Below, piece after piece: positions 12,227 through 24,697 of a stretch of DNA of 64,000 nt; the first letter of the stretch is position 1; each line of letters begins with the position of its first letter. The notes under the pieces are model-generated. The model worked only from the letters and a program-made list of their open reading frames with translations. It was not told the origin of the DNA and did no database searches. Source of the DNA: Erigeron canadensis (taxonomy: Eukaryota > Streptophyta > Magnoliopsida > Asterales > Asteraceae); contig NC_057766.1 in NCBI RefSeq assembly GCF_010389155.1, forward strand, positions 29,335,516-29,399,515. The letters are read 5' to 3'. The position numbers were made by a program, and so were the translations under genes.

Positions 12227-13963
12227 ATGGAAGCTAATTATCACCAACAACAAGATAACAACAAAAACAACAACAACAATACTAGTAGTATATGTAGTGG
12301 TAGGCAAAGTAGTAGTACAAGGTGGACACCCACAAGTGACCAAATAAGGATCCTTAAAGAATACTACTACAACAATGGAATCAGATCACCAAGTGCTGAT
12401 CAGATCCAAAGAATCGCTGCTCAACTCAGGCAGTACGGCAAGATTGAAGGCAAGAATGTGTTTTATTGGTTTCAGAACCATAAAGCTCGTGAAAGGCAGA
12501 AAAAAAGGTTCATTCCTGTTGCTGCTCCACCACCTCCATCTCATCACTTTTCCGATCATATCAGCCACCATCATCTGCCCACTGCCACCGCCATGCCAAT
12601 TCACTACCACCAGTACTACCACCATCAAGAACCACCACCACCTTCTTCCCATGTTTATGGCCACCCACATACGCTCTACACTACACATCACATTGGTATA
12701 TATAGTACTTTCATTTTAACTCTACTACTATACTACTACTACTACTATATATATATATATATATATATATATGTCTAAATGCATATTGATTTTTTTATTT
12801 CTTGTAAAGATATGATCATGGTGTACGTACTTTTACTAAAAAAAGTATTTTGTGTCTTTTGCATATAGATACCCATTACTTACTAAAATTTTGTTTTCCT
12901 TGTAAAAAAGTGATCAAACTTTGATTTTCTTTTTTGTTCTAAAATGGATTTTTAATTTCTACTGTGCATGCTTCGGTATCTTGAAAATAAAATAAAAATG
13001 GGTTTTTATGTTTCCTAATTGTTTTTCTTACTATTTAGTGACAATATATATATATATATATATATACTTGATGCATATGTAAATCTTGTATGTGTAGTAT
13101 TTTGTGCCTTGATTATATATGTATACTCACTAATTACTAAGTTATAAATTTTACTTATAGACCACCTAACTTGTAACTTGACTAAGTATATATATATATT
13201 CTAATATGATCAGGGGTTGGTTCTTCTTCTTCACAAGGAGTGATGTCTGTTGGATGTGGCTATGGATCTGTTGCCATGGAGAAGAGTTTCAGGGTATATA
13301 TATATACATACACACATCATTTGATATACAAGATACTCGTTAATTATATATATATATATATATCTAAATTATTCTAATATGATAAAATAAAGGAGTACTA
13401 CTCGTACATGAGAATTTCAAGGGAAATAAGAATCACTACTTTTTTAGAGATTAGGGTTAAAAGGTAGTTGGTCTCTCATTAACTAACTAACTTGTAAAAA
13501 TAAAGCAAAAGTACGTACTAAGCATAAAAAAAAAAAAAAAAAATACTCGTAGGTAAATAATTTTTTTTTTATACATACGTACATACAGGAGTGTTCAATA
13601 TCACCTCCAGGAGAGAAAAGGGGGCGGAATTTCGGATCAAGAAGGGTGGGTGTCGATTCGTTTTCGTTCTTTGACAAACTAAATAAGCCAACAACATATC
13701 ATCATCAAGCTGATCATCAAGAATTATTAGGGGGGGAGGATGCTGTTGTTACTTCAACTGATCATGATGATCAGATTGAAACACTTCCTTTGTTTCCTAT
13801 TCATGGTACTACTAACACCCACCATGATTTCTTTGGTATGAAAACATCGGATCATCACAGCAATAATGGAGGTTACTATACTACTGGAGGAGGAAACTGG
13901 TATCGGTCTGATGGTCGGGCTTCCCTTGAGCTCAGTCTCAACTCTTATGATTACTATAACTGA
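12227..13963 (+). CDS. WUS: WUSCHEL homeodomain transcription factor
   Basis: WUSCHEL is the stem-cell organiser of shoot meristems: a nuclear DNA-binding protein that can repress or activate and is held in balance by CLAVATA signalling. Exons are 12227-12695, 13214-13293 and 13589-13963, with GT/AG borders and phases 1 and 0, giving 307 residues (Arabidopsis WUS has 292). Residues 1-30 are Gln/Asn/Ser-rich. The WOX homeodomain spans about 31-95, with the recognition-helix block [19 protein letters not shown] His/Pro-rich linker follows, then an acidic stretch (about 233-246). The WUS box TLPLFPIH is at 248-255 and an EAR-like LELSL is at 296-300. Having both C-terminal motifs singles out WUS itself from other WOX genes. 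The start is the first in-frame ATG after a T-tract; an upstream in-frame extension lacks an ATG. Both introns are AT-rich with long (TA)n tracts. Confidence 0.93.
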
Positions 13964-14427
13964 TCCGATCGAGTTAATTATATGTGTTTATGCTATTGAT
14001 AGATGATTATGTAAATTAATTAAGCAGTACGTAGTTTATGATCAAGTTCTCTAACTATGAGTGATTTCGGATTAATTAGGTCTGCTATGTGTAGCTTTTA
14101 TATAAATTATCAACTCTTTCGAATTATGTTATATATATATATATATTTGGTTCTAGCTAGCTAGTATTTATCTTGACAATTGATTCAGTTTGGTTAAGAC
14201 TATGTTATTTACAGGAATAATTTGTTTTCACTTGATTAAACCCCTGGGTAAGGATTCTATCTCTCTTCGCATCAGGGAGTCTAGCTAGTTTAAGGAAATC
14301 TGTACATATTTTATCTCAGTTTTACGCTACGTACGTACACCGAACGTTAGCTAATATATAGTTCGTTCGAACTGATTTTACATCTTGGCTATAATATAAT
14401 TTGATTAGTTCTTAGTGTTAAATAATA

Positions 14428-14558
14428 GGGGAGTGATATTTATACAACAAAATTTAGTCGTACACAACAAAGGTATAAATTGTATTATGCAGTCTACAAC
14501 TGTATTACGTAGGATTTGTTGTAGATGACTAAAACTTGTTGTAGCAATATCAGTTCCC
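14428..14558. mobile_element. Hairpin MITE with 9-bp target duplication, 3' of WUS
   Basis: This 131-base insertion is flanked by an exact TAAATAATA at 14419-14427 and 14559-14567. Its ends fold back (GGGGAGTGATATTTATACAAC / GGGAACTGATATTGCTACAAC). It lies about 465 bases after the WUS stop codon. It belongs to the same 9-bp-duplication class as 8795-8950, 42988-43115, 47885-48020 and 61837-61992. Confidence 0.85.
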
Positions 14559-14569
14559 TAAATAATATA

Positions 14570-16130
14570 ACATCTTACTCTAGGTATTTTTTACAAATTG
14601 CTGCATATTTTTATATACCTATATATATATATACTTAAACTTATATAATGTAGAACACAAACTATATTTGGTTATTCAAGCCTTAACTTGGTAAGACATA
14701 TATACTCTCCATTTATTCATTTAACTTCCATTTTCATATTCATATAATTTATGTGAGTCAAAGTACAAATGTGTATCCATAATATCATGATAACTTATGG
14801 AATCAAGAAATTTGATATGGTTTACACTTGAAAAGCAAAACTGTTACTCAAATGCAATGATTAATATTTAAAGGAACTACAAATAGAATGATTCAGAAAC
14901 ATATATATCAACAATATATACATATCTTATGGAATCAAGAATATGGTTTGGTTTGGACCACATATATATATATATATATATATATATGGATGGATACATA
15001 CAACTGCCATTCAAATTCCTTCAATTAATCGAATCTCTTTTAAGAAGCTTTAACTGGACCACGCCCCATATATAGGATGATGGCTGGCTCAATTGTTATT
15101 GTTCAACAACCAAAGTCAAATCATTTTAGAATTTCATAAATTTCTTCTTTGACCATATATTCTTGACTTCAAATTGAGTCAAAATTTCAACAACTTCATT
15201 TCTATATTCATTTTAAACAATTGTATAAAATGAAGAAAACTTCATGCAAGACGTACATGCTAAAATCAAAGAAATGTATTTGACATTGTTAAAAAGGTGT
15301 AAAAAAAATGTAAAAAATAACTAACAAAATTTAACTAAAGACCAAAACGTCAAAATTATTTAAGGTTATGGTACAGTATGACACAAAAACTTAAATTAAC
15401 AAAAAAAAAAAAAAAATGCACGATAATACAATCTAATCTCATTGTAACATCATATTTGACATTGTTAAAAATATAAAGTGTTATAATTAAAAGAAAAAAA
15501 AAATAGAAAAAGTCTATAATTAAACCAGAATGATAAAGAACTTGTTAAAATCAAATTATCGTATATTATACTCTTTAAAAAGATTAAATAGTAAGTAAAT
15601 AACATCCAAATTAGTCGCCTTTTATGTGTTTTGGGTCTTAACCTCATCGTGATTGACGGAATATGAAGAAGATTAAAATGTAGATGACTTTATCTCTATC
15701 TAAAGTCAAAAAGACTGTTTTTATGTTATACAAAGGATCTCTAGCCTAGCTTGTCATAAAAATCGAAATATATTCATTTTAAAGGATTGTATAAATCAAA
15801 GAATTGTATAAAATGAGGAAAACATCATGCAGGGCATGCTAAATGAAAGAATTCTATTCGATATTGCAAGAAGGTGGGGGAAAAAAAAAGTGAAAAATAA
15901 CTAATAAAATTTAACTAAAGACCAAAACATAAAAACTATTTAAGTAGTTTAATTAAAAAAGATGCACGATAATACAATGTATGTTACTAAAACATTGACA
16001 TTCCCAATTAAAGAATTAAAATAGAAAAAGATAGAATTAGAAAAGTCATTAGTTAAACCAGAATGTAAAGAACTTGTTAAAATCAAATTATCATACAGTA
16101 TACAAAGGACCTCTAGCTAGCCTAGCTTGT
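14570..16130. repeat. Intergenic region with a diverged tandem duplication
   Basis: There are no genes. Copy A (about 15210-15767) and copy B (about 15768-16130) share long strings in the same order: 'attgtataaaatga.gaaaac.tcatgca', 'aatttaactaaagaccaaaac', 'gatgcacgataatacaat', 'agaacttgttaaaatcaaat' and 'tatacaaagga.ctctag'. Copy A carries about 190 extra bases. A shorter echo ('cttatggaatcaagaa') occurs at about 14790 and 14927. The unit is not recognisable as a known element. Confidence 0.65.
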
Positions 16131-17661
16131 AATGAAAAATTGAAAACCAAACTCCTAACTTTTGTCTCCTGAAGCAAAACTGTAACCGCCACTACTTGAT
16201 CTAAAATGATGGGCTAAACATAAGTATTGTTCAAGACGTAATTGTATATATAATATCATTAACAATGAAGTTAATGAATAGTAACTATTTTGTCCTTTTC
16301 TGTTTTTTTTATATAAATACGATGTATAGTAATTATAAATCAAAAATGTGAATTGGTTGAGTGGTTTGTGTGCTAGTTTACATTAAGACCTCTAAAATTT
16401 CAAACTTACCAAATTTAGCTCCTATTTCAACCTTGTATGGAGAATAACTTTGGTGCAATTAACTACACCAAACATTATTCCAAAAAAGTAACTAATTAAT
16501 GTTGATGAAAAAATGAAAAAAATATATTTTTTTTCCTTTCTAAAACGATAAATTTAGGCTAAGCTACTCAATTCTAATTCCAGAAACAACTCATACTAAA
16601 AAAACTCATGTCTCCATGCCTAAAAAACATTTTACGCATCCTAAAATTTGAACCTTATAAAACCTCTTATTCTCATGCTCCCTCCCTCATGTACCAAAAC
16701 TACCAATCCATATAATTTAGAGTGAATAAGATCTTGCTCGGTCAATGGAAATCTATAAACATATGCTCGGTTTTTATGGAAAGCATGTTGTATACTATTT
16801 TCTCTTCAAATCTTTTATGGACACAAGTACAAACTCTTTACATATGGGCTATGCATCATCTTTTACAGATAGAAAGCCGGGAGTCAATATAGAATGTGGC
16901 ACTACAACTTTAATAGAAACATCTAAACATTTTTGCATAGGGCAATAATGAAACATTTCCAAACTTACATACATGTGGTAAGCTTATGGTCCATGTTAAA
17001 CTTTGTCAAAATCATATGAACTCGCCAACTAATGGGCGAAGAAGATATAATACACTCCGATATAATAGTAATTAAACCCATGGGACAGAACCAAAATCCA
17101 TCTGGTTGAGCAGACTTGTTTTAAAAAAAAAAAAAAGCAGGGGTAAAAATGCTGGCTTGTCGAGTATATATACACTACGTACATATACAATATACAATAT
17201 ATAACAACTTTTTACCATATGTAACGCAACAATAAATAAAATAAAGTTGCATAGTTTGGTATATAACAACCCAAATACTTAAAATACTGCATTTTTGTTA
17301 TAACCCTGGCATGCACCAAGAAGTTTTCAGCACAAGCACAACTCATTGGGCACTTCCACATACTTTTGTGAGCTAGATGATATCATTTACTCGTTACAAA
17401 ACGACATCTTAGCTATCAGCTATGAGCTACAAAATAAGTTTTGAAAGGCCATGATGATGATATACAAGAATTCACAATGAAACAGAAATATACCTCAACA
17501 ACAGACACTCCTTACACTCCGCATAACCACAATTGTCACTATTTATCATCTTCAATTCTACATATACCTCTTTTTTCGATATCCAATGCGCCAAGTAGTT
17601 CACTAAAATCTGCAGAAAATGGCTGCCAAGTATGCGCCGATTTGCAACTGTGTGTATTTTC
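16131..17661. other. Intergenic stretch and 3' region of the zinc-finger gene
   Basis: I see no supported gene. A 67-codon open frame at 16745-16948 (+) has no recognisable motif and no neighbouring exon. The part nearest 17662 is the likely 3' untranslated region of the minus-strand zinc-finger gene. Confidence 0.4.
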
Positions 17662-20600
17662 CTATGCAACGCTTACAGGGAGAACATGCCCTTCCTTTTG
17701 GGTATTACACCTGCATATTATGTATTGTGATATAGGCATCAAAGTATAATCCCTAAAAAATTTCAAGTGGAAATACTTAACAATGTTATGTTATAGATGT
17801 AAATGATCAAGAGAAAACAATTCAAGGCAATATTTTTGGATGTGCTGGTACATTAAAGTAAGCCACATGCATCACCCGTTTTCAAAGGTCACATGTATGC
17901 ATTAAAAAAAATTCATATCTTTTGGGCCACCTTCATCTATGAACAGCAGAAAGACTTGACTGTGTTTCTTGGCAATATTAAAAGAAAATTTAAATTGGGC
18001 TATGTCAAAGATTTCCTCTAAAACTATGTATCTGGTCAGACATTGCGATTTATATTAAACGAGAGGATATCATATTTGCCTCCACAGATATGTTTTACTT
18101 GCATAATGGTTATTACTTAATGAAGTAGCAGATAAAGCCCACAGGATTAAAAAATGAAGGATGACATTACACGTATACTTACTTATTGCAACGGGATCGA
18201 GATGCATAGTTGTGATTGTCACAGTTTGCACACATCCAATCTCCATCACGCCAATGCTTTGCCCTAATAGGTTATAACATAAAAAGAGTTAGGGCTCTCA
18301 AAAATTCATATTAGAGGAAAAACAGTCATTTCTCCATAGCACAAAAATTAACAAGAATTTAGTGTATGGTCTAACATATTTATAGTTTATATATGTGCAG
18401 TTACATTTAATTCACATAAAGAAGACCTCGAACTTTTCTAGAGTAGTTTTAAAACATCTCCAAAAATCACATTTTGTTTTTTATTCCAAAAAAGCGAAAT
18501 CGAAACACTGCCGTTCATTTCTTAGTCAGTAATAACCTCCCCCTTTCCTAACCGTTCACACCTCAGGAAACACCACACCCTCCACCTGAAAAATAATCGA
18601 GGCAGCACAAACACACCAGCAAATCTTCAGTTAGTTTACAAATGTGTGTGTTTTGATGTAGTGCATGTGCTGATGTGCATGCGTGACTTTTCACAGTTGG
18701 CAAAAGTGTGTGTGTATGTGTTTTGCTAATTGCAAGTGCACGTGTCTTTAAGGTAAGGAGAGGGGAAAGTGCATTGTGTACCGAGGTGTGGAGGTATGCA
18801 AGAGGGTAATAAAATTGTAGACGAGAAAGATGTAAGGAGACAACAGTGTTTTAGCATCACAGCATGAAGGCATTTCGGCTGGCGTCAGGTTCCCGCTGAA
18901 ATGGGAGGATAGCTATTTTTATGCAATAAATCTGTTTAATATAATTAACATGCACTACCAAAACACTATAAGTAAATATAAGTTACCGTCACTAAGTTAC
19001 CGAGTGACCAAATCAGATAAATCTACTTATAACATTGTAGTTGCACGTCATTGCTATATTATGCAATCAACCCCAAATTTTTATTTGAAGTGGACATATG
19101 TTAAAAAAATGATCATTTATAAGTTACCCTTTCTGGGGAAGTGCTGGCATTGACATTATATGAGGCAATTGCAGGCTGAGTTGCGGATGTTGCACTGTGG
19201 TTGAGATTCCATCAGAATAAAGCTGAATGTGACCAGCTGATTGATTACTGGCTGAAGGCGCCATCTGAAGAGGCGTTAAGTATGAAGAACTTGGTATCTG
19301 CCCAAGTGGTAGATATGACGGCTGCAGCTGCAATGTCTGCAATTGAAAAATTGGAAGATAAATTATCTCAATTCTAAATTACACTATGAAATTTGAAATC
19401 ACATGTCACAAAGTCAAACATTACCTGCCCAGCATTTAGTCGTTTGTTATCCAAGTCTTGAACAAGGTCTTCAGATGCCAATCGTTTCGTACCCAGAGCT
19501 TTAGAACAAATTTTTAAACATAAAATGCATGTAAGAGTTGCCAGATTCAGGCTAGATAATAGCCCTAACCAACCAAGCTATATGATCATTTACTAATATA
19601 GGCCGGTATAGTTACATTTTACTTCTTACGGGTCAAATGAGGATAATTTTAACAAATATAGTGTAAATCATAACAGATCAAATACGTTCAACAGAACCCA
19701 GATGTAGTTTCAAAAAGCCTCCTACATCAATTTACTTGAGTAAATAGAGTACTCTTTTTATTCATTTGTAATCAACACCGATGCCCAAGCCCACCAGGGG
19801 TAGGGCATGGGAAAGGTAGTCAGCCATACCTTTTTCTGAAAATAATTAGGCTACTTCCAGAATGACCTCCGGTTATTGACAACACAAATGTAGGGTCGAT
19901 AGAACCCATTTGATCAATCAAAACTAGATATGGATGGTTGCGACCACTAAACTAAACATTATCACTGCCAAGTCGCAAGTAAGTCAACATAAGCATATCA
20001 ATTTACCAGCAACAAATCCGAAATAAAACGATTCCAGAATCCTTTTTTTTTATATTCACTTGTACTTGAAAGAATAATCTTAAAAGCAATCAACAATATT
20101 GAGATAACTACATAAACATAGTCATCTAGGTACAAGAAAGACCTCAAAGGTATGTTCTTATTACCTGGGGGCATGGAAGCATTACACTTTTTGCACTGTA
20201 AGTTCAACAGAAGCTATATCAGAAGGATGACAACAGCATAATCAGCTATATATGTTCAATTGGTCCAGATTTATACCTGTGCTCGAGAAGAATAATTGTG
20301 AAAACCACAAGCGCAGATCCAGTCGCCATTGCGCCATCCTTTCGGAACCACAACTTGGCTGACTTGGTGTGCATATGGAACTGCATTTGTAGGACCCATA
20401 GACCAGGCTGAAGGTCGTTGAACTCCGTATTTGTCTGGACCTCCTAAAACCCAACTGGGGCTCAGAGGAATAGACTGTTGAAGAGCTCCGTTCAACCTTT
20501 GGTGTTGTAGTCCTTGTACCCTGGGAAAATAATGTGGATGAGTTTGCAGAGAAGGCCCGGGCATTGCAAGTGCTGGTATAGCTGCTACTTCCTTTGCTTG

Positions 20601-22181
20601 TCCACACTTTTTGCACTTTTCTCGCGAGGCATAATTGTTGTTAGTGCAGCCTATTTTGATCCATTGCCACACACACCAACCCAGAACGCAGCCCAGTAGA
20701 AGAAAATGAATGCAAAGTTACGCACGCCAACCAGCCAATCACATACCATACACACACAAAATACAAAATACTCAACCGGAATGATTGGATTTTTTTCAAA
20801 ACAAGGTGGAAAAGTAAAATACTTCTAAGCCATATGAAATAGTTGGTAATTTATTGCTTGCCAAATGTTGGTTTTTGTTACTTGTTCTGGCATTTGAAGA
20901 ACTGAAAATGTTGGCTTCGATTAATGTTTATTATGTAGATCAAAATTGCATTCAATCAAATATCATTTAATAAAAACGATAACTCAAGTCAATAAAATAC
21001 AATCAACTACCCATTAACAATAGAAAAACAGATTATCAACTAAAAGAAATTAAAAAAAGATCGACTGGCTGATGTAGTAGTATCAAAATTGGGTTACAAG
21101 TTATTTAATGCATCAAACGGACACGTATAAGGCACTTTTTATTCCTTATGTTCTTCTTATATACTATACACATCTTTTATTACCTATAACCTAGACCTAA
21201 ATCCACAAACTTATTACTAGCAAAACATATAATAATAAGAAATTTAACTTGCAAATTGCCGGTTCAGTGTCCGGTCCAATTTTCAAAACATCAGTTGCAT
21301 TTCCCGCAACTATAACTCTATAAGCATGTTTTACACAAATATATATATGAATCATTAATATAGAATAGTTGTGTGTATCCTTCTTAGTTCTTACTATTCC
21401 AACGTTACGAACTCTTACCCGAGCTAAAACCTACATATGGTGAGGTTCTAGTACAAAGTGTTTTAAGCACAAGCCTAAGGGTTGCTTCCCTAATTTAAGG
21501 ACTTGGCAGCTTATTTGTGTTATGATAAAAAGCTTTTTTGTTCCCAAAGAAGCTTAAGCTAATAATCTCTTAAGCCAGACTTATTCGCTTATCGAAAACT
21601 TTGAAAAAGCTCATTTTTACCGCCTTACCGGTTTATGAGCTTATCACTTATATAAGCTAAGTTGATAAAATCAGCTTTTTAGTGTTTCAGTTTTCCGATA
21701 AGCCTACAACTAATATAAGCTAATCCAAATTCCAAAAACACCCAAACGTAAACTCAGGATGGGAATATAAGGCTGTCGGGTATCTAAACTTAGGTATAGA
21801 ACACTCACATATTATTTTTTTAATCCATAAAAATCATGGAGCCCATGCATTTATTCATTAAAAAATAAATAATAAAATATTAGTACGTGTGGGGTTTTAC
21901 ACCTAAGCTTAGGTGCCGGACAGCCTTATATCCCATTTCCCATATATATATATATATATATAACAAAAGAAACCAGAGTAAAAAAAGGGGAGTAAATGAA
22001 AATTAATACCAGAACAGATCCAATCACCGATTCTAGGAAGCCATTTAGAATCAGAGGGAGTTTTGGAATCAACAAGCAAACGTGGCTGTTTACATCTATT
22101 GCAAAAAGATCTGAATGCATAGTTTCTGTTTTCACACCCACCACACTCCCAGTCTCCTTCTTTTCCTTCTCCGCCGCCCAT
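17662..22181 (-). CDS. RanBP2-type zinc-finger protein with four fingers
   Basis: A putative RNA-binding protein related to Arabidopsis At1g67325 (Ran BP2/NZF family). Exons, 5' to 3' on the minus strand: 22181-22010, 20650-20277, 20195-20165, 19498-19425, 19336-19128, 18263-18183 and 17710-17662. All have GT/AG borders and the phases sum to 329 residues. Four RBZ fingers are visible: C13/C16/C27/C30, C56/C59/C70/C73, C170/C172/C183/C186 and C298/C301/C312/C315. Each begins with GDW or DW and has the RNA-contact style N-Y-A/S-x-R core. Finger 3 has C-x-C instead of C-x2-C, which I recall as normal for this family. Between fingers 3 and 4 is a conserved ALGTKRLASEDLVQD stretch and a Gln/Ser/Pro-rich linker. 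Several finger borders fall on exon joins, so short-read gene finders may miss the 31-, 49- and 81-base exons. The start is the only ATG in frame before finger 1. Confidence 0.92.
21440..21740. mobile_element. hAT-like MITE remnant in intron 1 of the zinc-finger gene
   Basis: The stretch is full of alternating 'agctta'/'taagct'/'gcttat' motifs and ends near 'ccaaattccaaaaacaccc'. This layout resembles common plant hAT-type MITEs with CCAAACACCC-like ends. Ends and target duplication are not clear. Confidence 0.4.
21760..21934. mobile_element. Foldback MITE in intron 1 of the zinc-finger gene
   Basis: The ends are inverted repeats: 'atgggaatataaggctgtc' and 'gacagccttatatcccat', continuing inward as 'taaacttaggta' / 'cacctaagcttagg'. 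It is about 175 bases long with no coding capacity. It sits about 75 bases from the exon 1 splice donor. The target duplication could not be settled. Confidence 0.6.
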
Positions 22182-22379
22182 TTTCTTTATTGCCACCGCC
22201 GCCGCCGGCGGAGAATTGAAGATGTTATCGCCGGTGAAAGTGTGAAAGATTTTGTGTATTGGCTATTATGGTCCTTGTTTTACCAAGTTGTTAATTGTGG
22301 TCATTGGAGAGTTGGAGTTGGCGAATTCGATACATGTTGTTGTCAGATGTATGCGGTTTAATTAAAGTTTTCTCTATAT

Positions 22380-23020
22380 CATTTTCATTTTTCAATTTTT
22401 TTTAATTTATTTCTAATCGCTCCTGTAGGCTGAAGCTAGTGAGATATGAACCTGAGACATCTTGTAATAACATCATCACGTAACTATTGTTTCATATTAT
22501 TGATGGTCAAACAAGAATATGTAAATTTTATTTCTTACATATATATTTTTCGAGACTTGAATTGATTGAAATGAAACCCGACATTTTATATACGACTCAA
22601 TCTTTGCAAGTTGTAACCTCGTTAGATTGCTCTAATTGAAAAATTCTGAGTTAAATCTAGATTTTGATTAATGGTTATTTAGAACCTAGATTTTGATTAA
22701 GTGTCTCAAGCCCAGTACCCAAAATCAAAATCTTATTGGATTTTTTTTTTATTGGTTTCATTAGTCCAATTATGGACTAACTCTTTTAGTCATCTACTTG
22801 TGATTAATTTGCTATCTACTTGTGACTAATTTGCTACAATAATAACTATACTATTATCACACTTATTTTTTATTATTGATTTTTTATTATATAATCTTCC
22901 GACTATTATTTTTGAGGTCTATTTTTTCCCTTTGCCTTGGGCCTTGGCCTTGATGTTTTTGTCTCCTTGAGTCCTGAAAATTCTTTAATTGCAAGTTTTT
23001 TTTATTATAAATCTTAATTT
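22380..23020. other. Intergenic AT-rich stretch
   Basis: This is the upstream side of the minus-strand zinc-finger gene. I see no open frame or structured repeat worth naming apart from simple A/T tracts. Confidence 0.4.
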
Positions 23021-23025
23021 TAATA

Positions 23026-24088
23026 TATACTATATAAGACAGTTGAACTAATAATTTATTAACCAATCAAATCGTTCAATTTTATTAAATTGACTTTCGC
23101 TTATGTCATCATTTAATTTAATTATAAATTAAAAATCCTAATAATCATTATCCAGATATATTATTATATTAGTATATATAGAAAAAGTCTCATTAATTTA
23201 TATTTTTTTGTTTTCTGTCAATAATTTACATTTTTTAGCTCTGAATACTTAATTTAAATTTATTTTTAGCCATCAACTTGAAACGTTTTTTTTTTAACTT
23301 TTAATCATTTAATTAATTTAAAAAAATTCAACATATGAAATACAAAATATGTGTTTAATGTTCTAGAAATATATTCTTTTAAATTTGTTTTTACTTACAT
23401 TTTTTACATTTAAATTTATATATTTAATTATCTTATCTTTACATTGTTATAAATAATCTGCGTAATCAAATCTCTCAATTTTCTCAATTTTTCAATTTTT
23501 ACTTTTTTCTATATAAATAAATATAGATTTACACATATAAATATCAATGTCGACTACATGGCTAAAGATATATATTAGCTTATAAGAATATATTATAAAT
23601 TGATACCTATAAATGTCGTACTTTGATATCCCAATACAATATTGATAATGTCGTCCAATTTAATATTTAATTTAACACAATATGAACTGTAGATACATAT
23701 CCCAAACAGAATAACAGATGACGATAATACAACATCCTTATCCTGTCAAGTATAAGATCACAAGTATGTTTATATTTTAAATCTTAATTATCGATTTTTC
23801 ATAATAATATCATATAATGAGTACAACTGGTTTAAAAAAATTTTATAATAGAAGAATTTTTGTAGCATGTGTCTTGTGGAATGACTACGACAAACAATTT
23901 CATCAATATGTCTCAGCTAATAATGATAGTGACAAACATGTCATTATTGTATTACAACTTGCAAAGTATAACACTTGGAATTGTATATTTTCAAAAGTAT
24001 AAGTTTTTATGACTTAAATGCATGAAGATCTAATATTGATAATATTATAAACTCCGTGTCCAGTGTTAGAAACGGGTATAAAATCTAG
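23026..24088 (+). mobile_element. Helitron relic carrying an RPA-like fragment
   Basis: The stretch starts with a Helitron-like 5' string (TATATACTATATAAGACAGT) and ends in CTAG at 24085-24088 followed by host T, after an imperfect GC hairpin (gtgtccagtgttagaaacggg). A frame at 23817-24001 reads STTGLKKFYNRRIFVACVLW, then ends …HVIIVLQLAKYNTWN. That looks like an OB-fold piece of the replication protein A-like subunit carried by plant Helitrons. No helicase domain remains. A sibling copy is at 58062-58524. The coding part is a short relic and not expected to be functional. Confidence 0.7.
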
Positions 24089-24624
24089 TTTATCGATATA
24101 ACTACTTTACTAACCAAAAACAAGAACAAACAAAAAGACAAACAACAAGAGATGGACAATATGTTAATGCAATCCATGCCTAGATCCACGGAATTATACT
24201 CATTGGACGATCTTCGTGTCATTCTTCAAAAGATTACAAAAATATGTATTAGTATAAGTTATTTGTTTACTTTCACATCCGAATCTATCTTGTGAGTTGT
24301 CACTTGATCCTATACATTGGTTAATTAATTAGTTTCTAATCTAATCCATGATAACAAAATCTCTTTTTCTGAACACGTATACCTTTGTCTCTTTTGTTTT
24401 CTTAGATTTAATCACTATATATATTACATGTCATGATACATATAATACGATGGAGTTTTCTTGGATTGGTTTATTCAGACAGTCTCTAAACCAAAACAAA
24501 CCGTTAACTGGCCTATTAACGAACTATATATATCTCAACTGTCTCTATATATTCAGAAATGGTACAACCAGCCGGCAACTAGTATACAACATTATTTTAC
24601 CCCTCTAGGAAATATCCATCTACT

Positions 24625-24638
24625 TAATTATATATATT
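24625..24638 (+). promoter_or_regulatory. TATA-like element before the glucanase gene
   Basis: The string ttaattatatatat lies about 65 bases before the start codon at 24698, leaving a leader of about 35 bases. It is plausible but weak, since such strings are common here. Confidence 0.3.
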
Positions 24639-24697
24639 TGCTCGAGAAGTATAGTAGCTGAGATGAAAAAAATATATTGATCCGATTTTGATCATAT

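Noticed and set aside
12375..12719. Second long frames on both strands over WUSCHEL exon 1
   Set aside because: They are out-of-frame readings of the homeodomain exon, whose own protein is clearly recognised.
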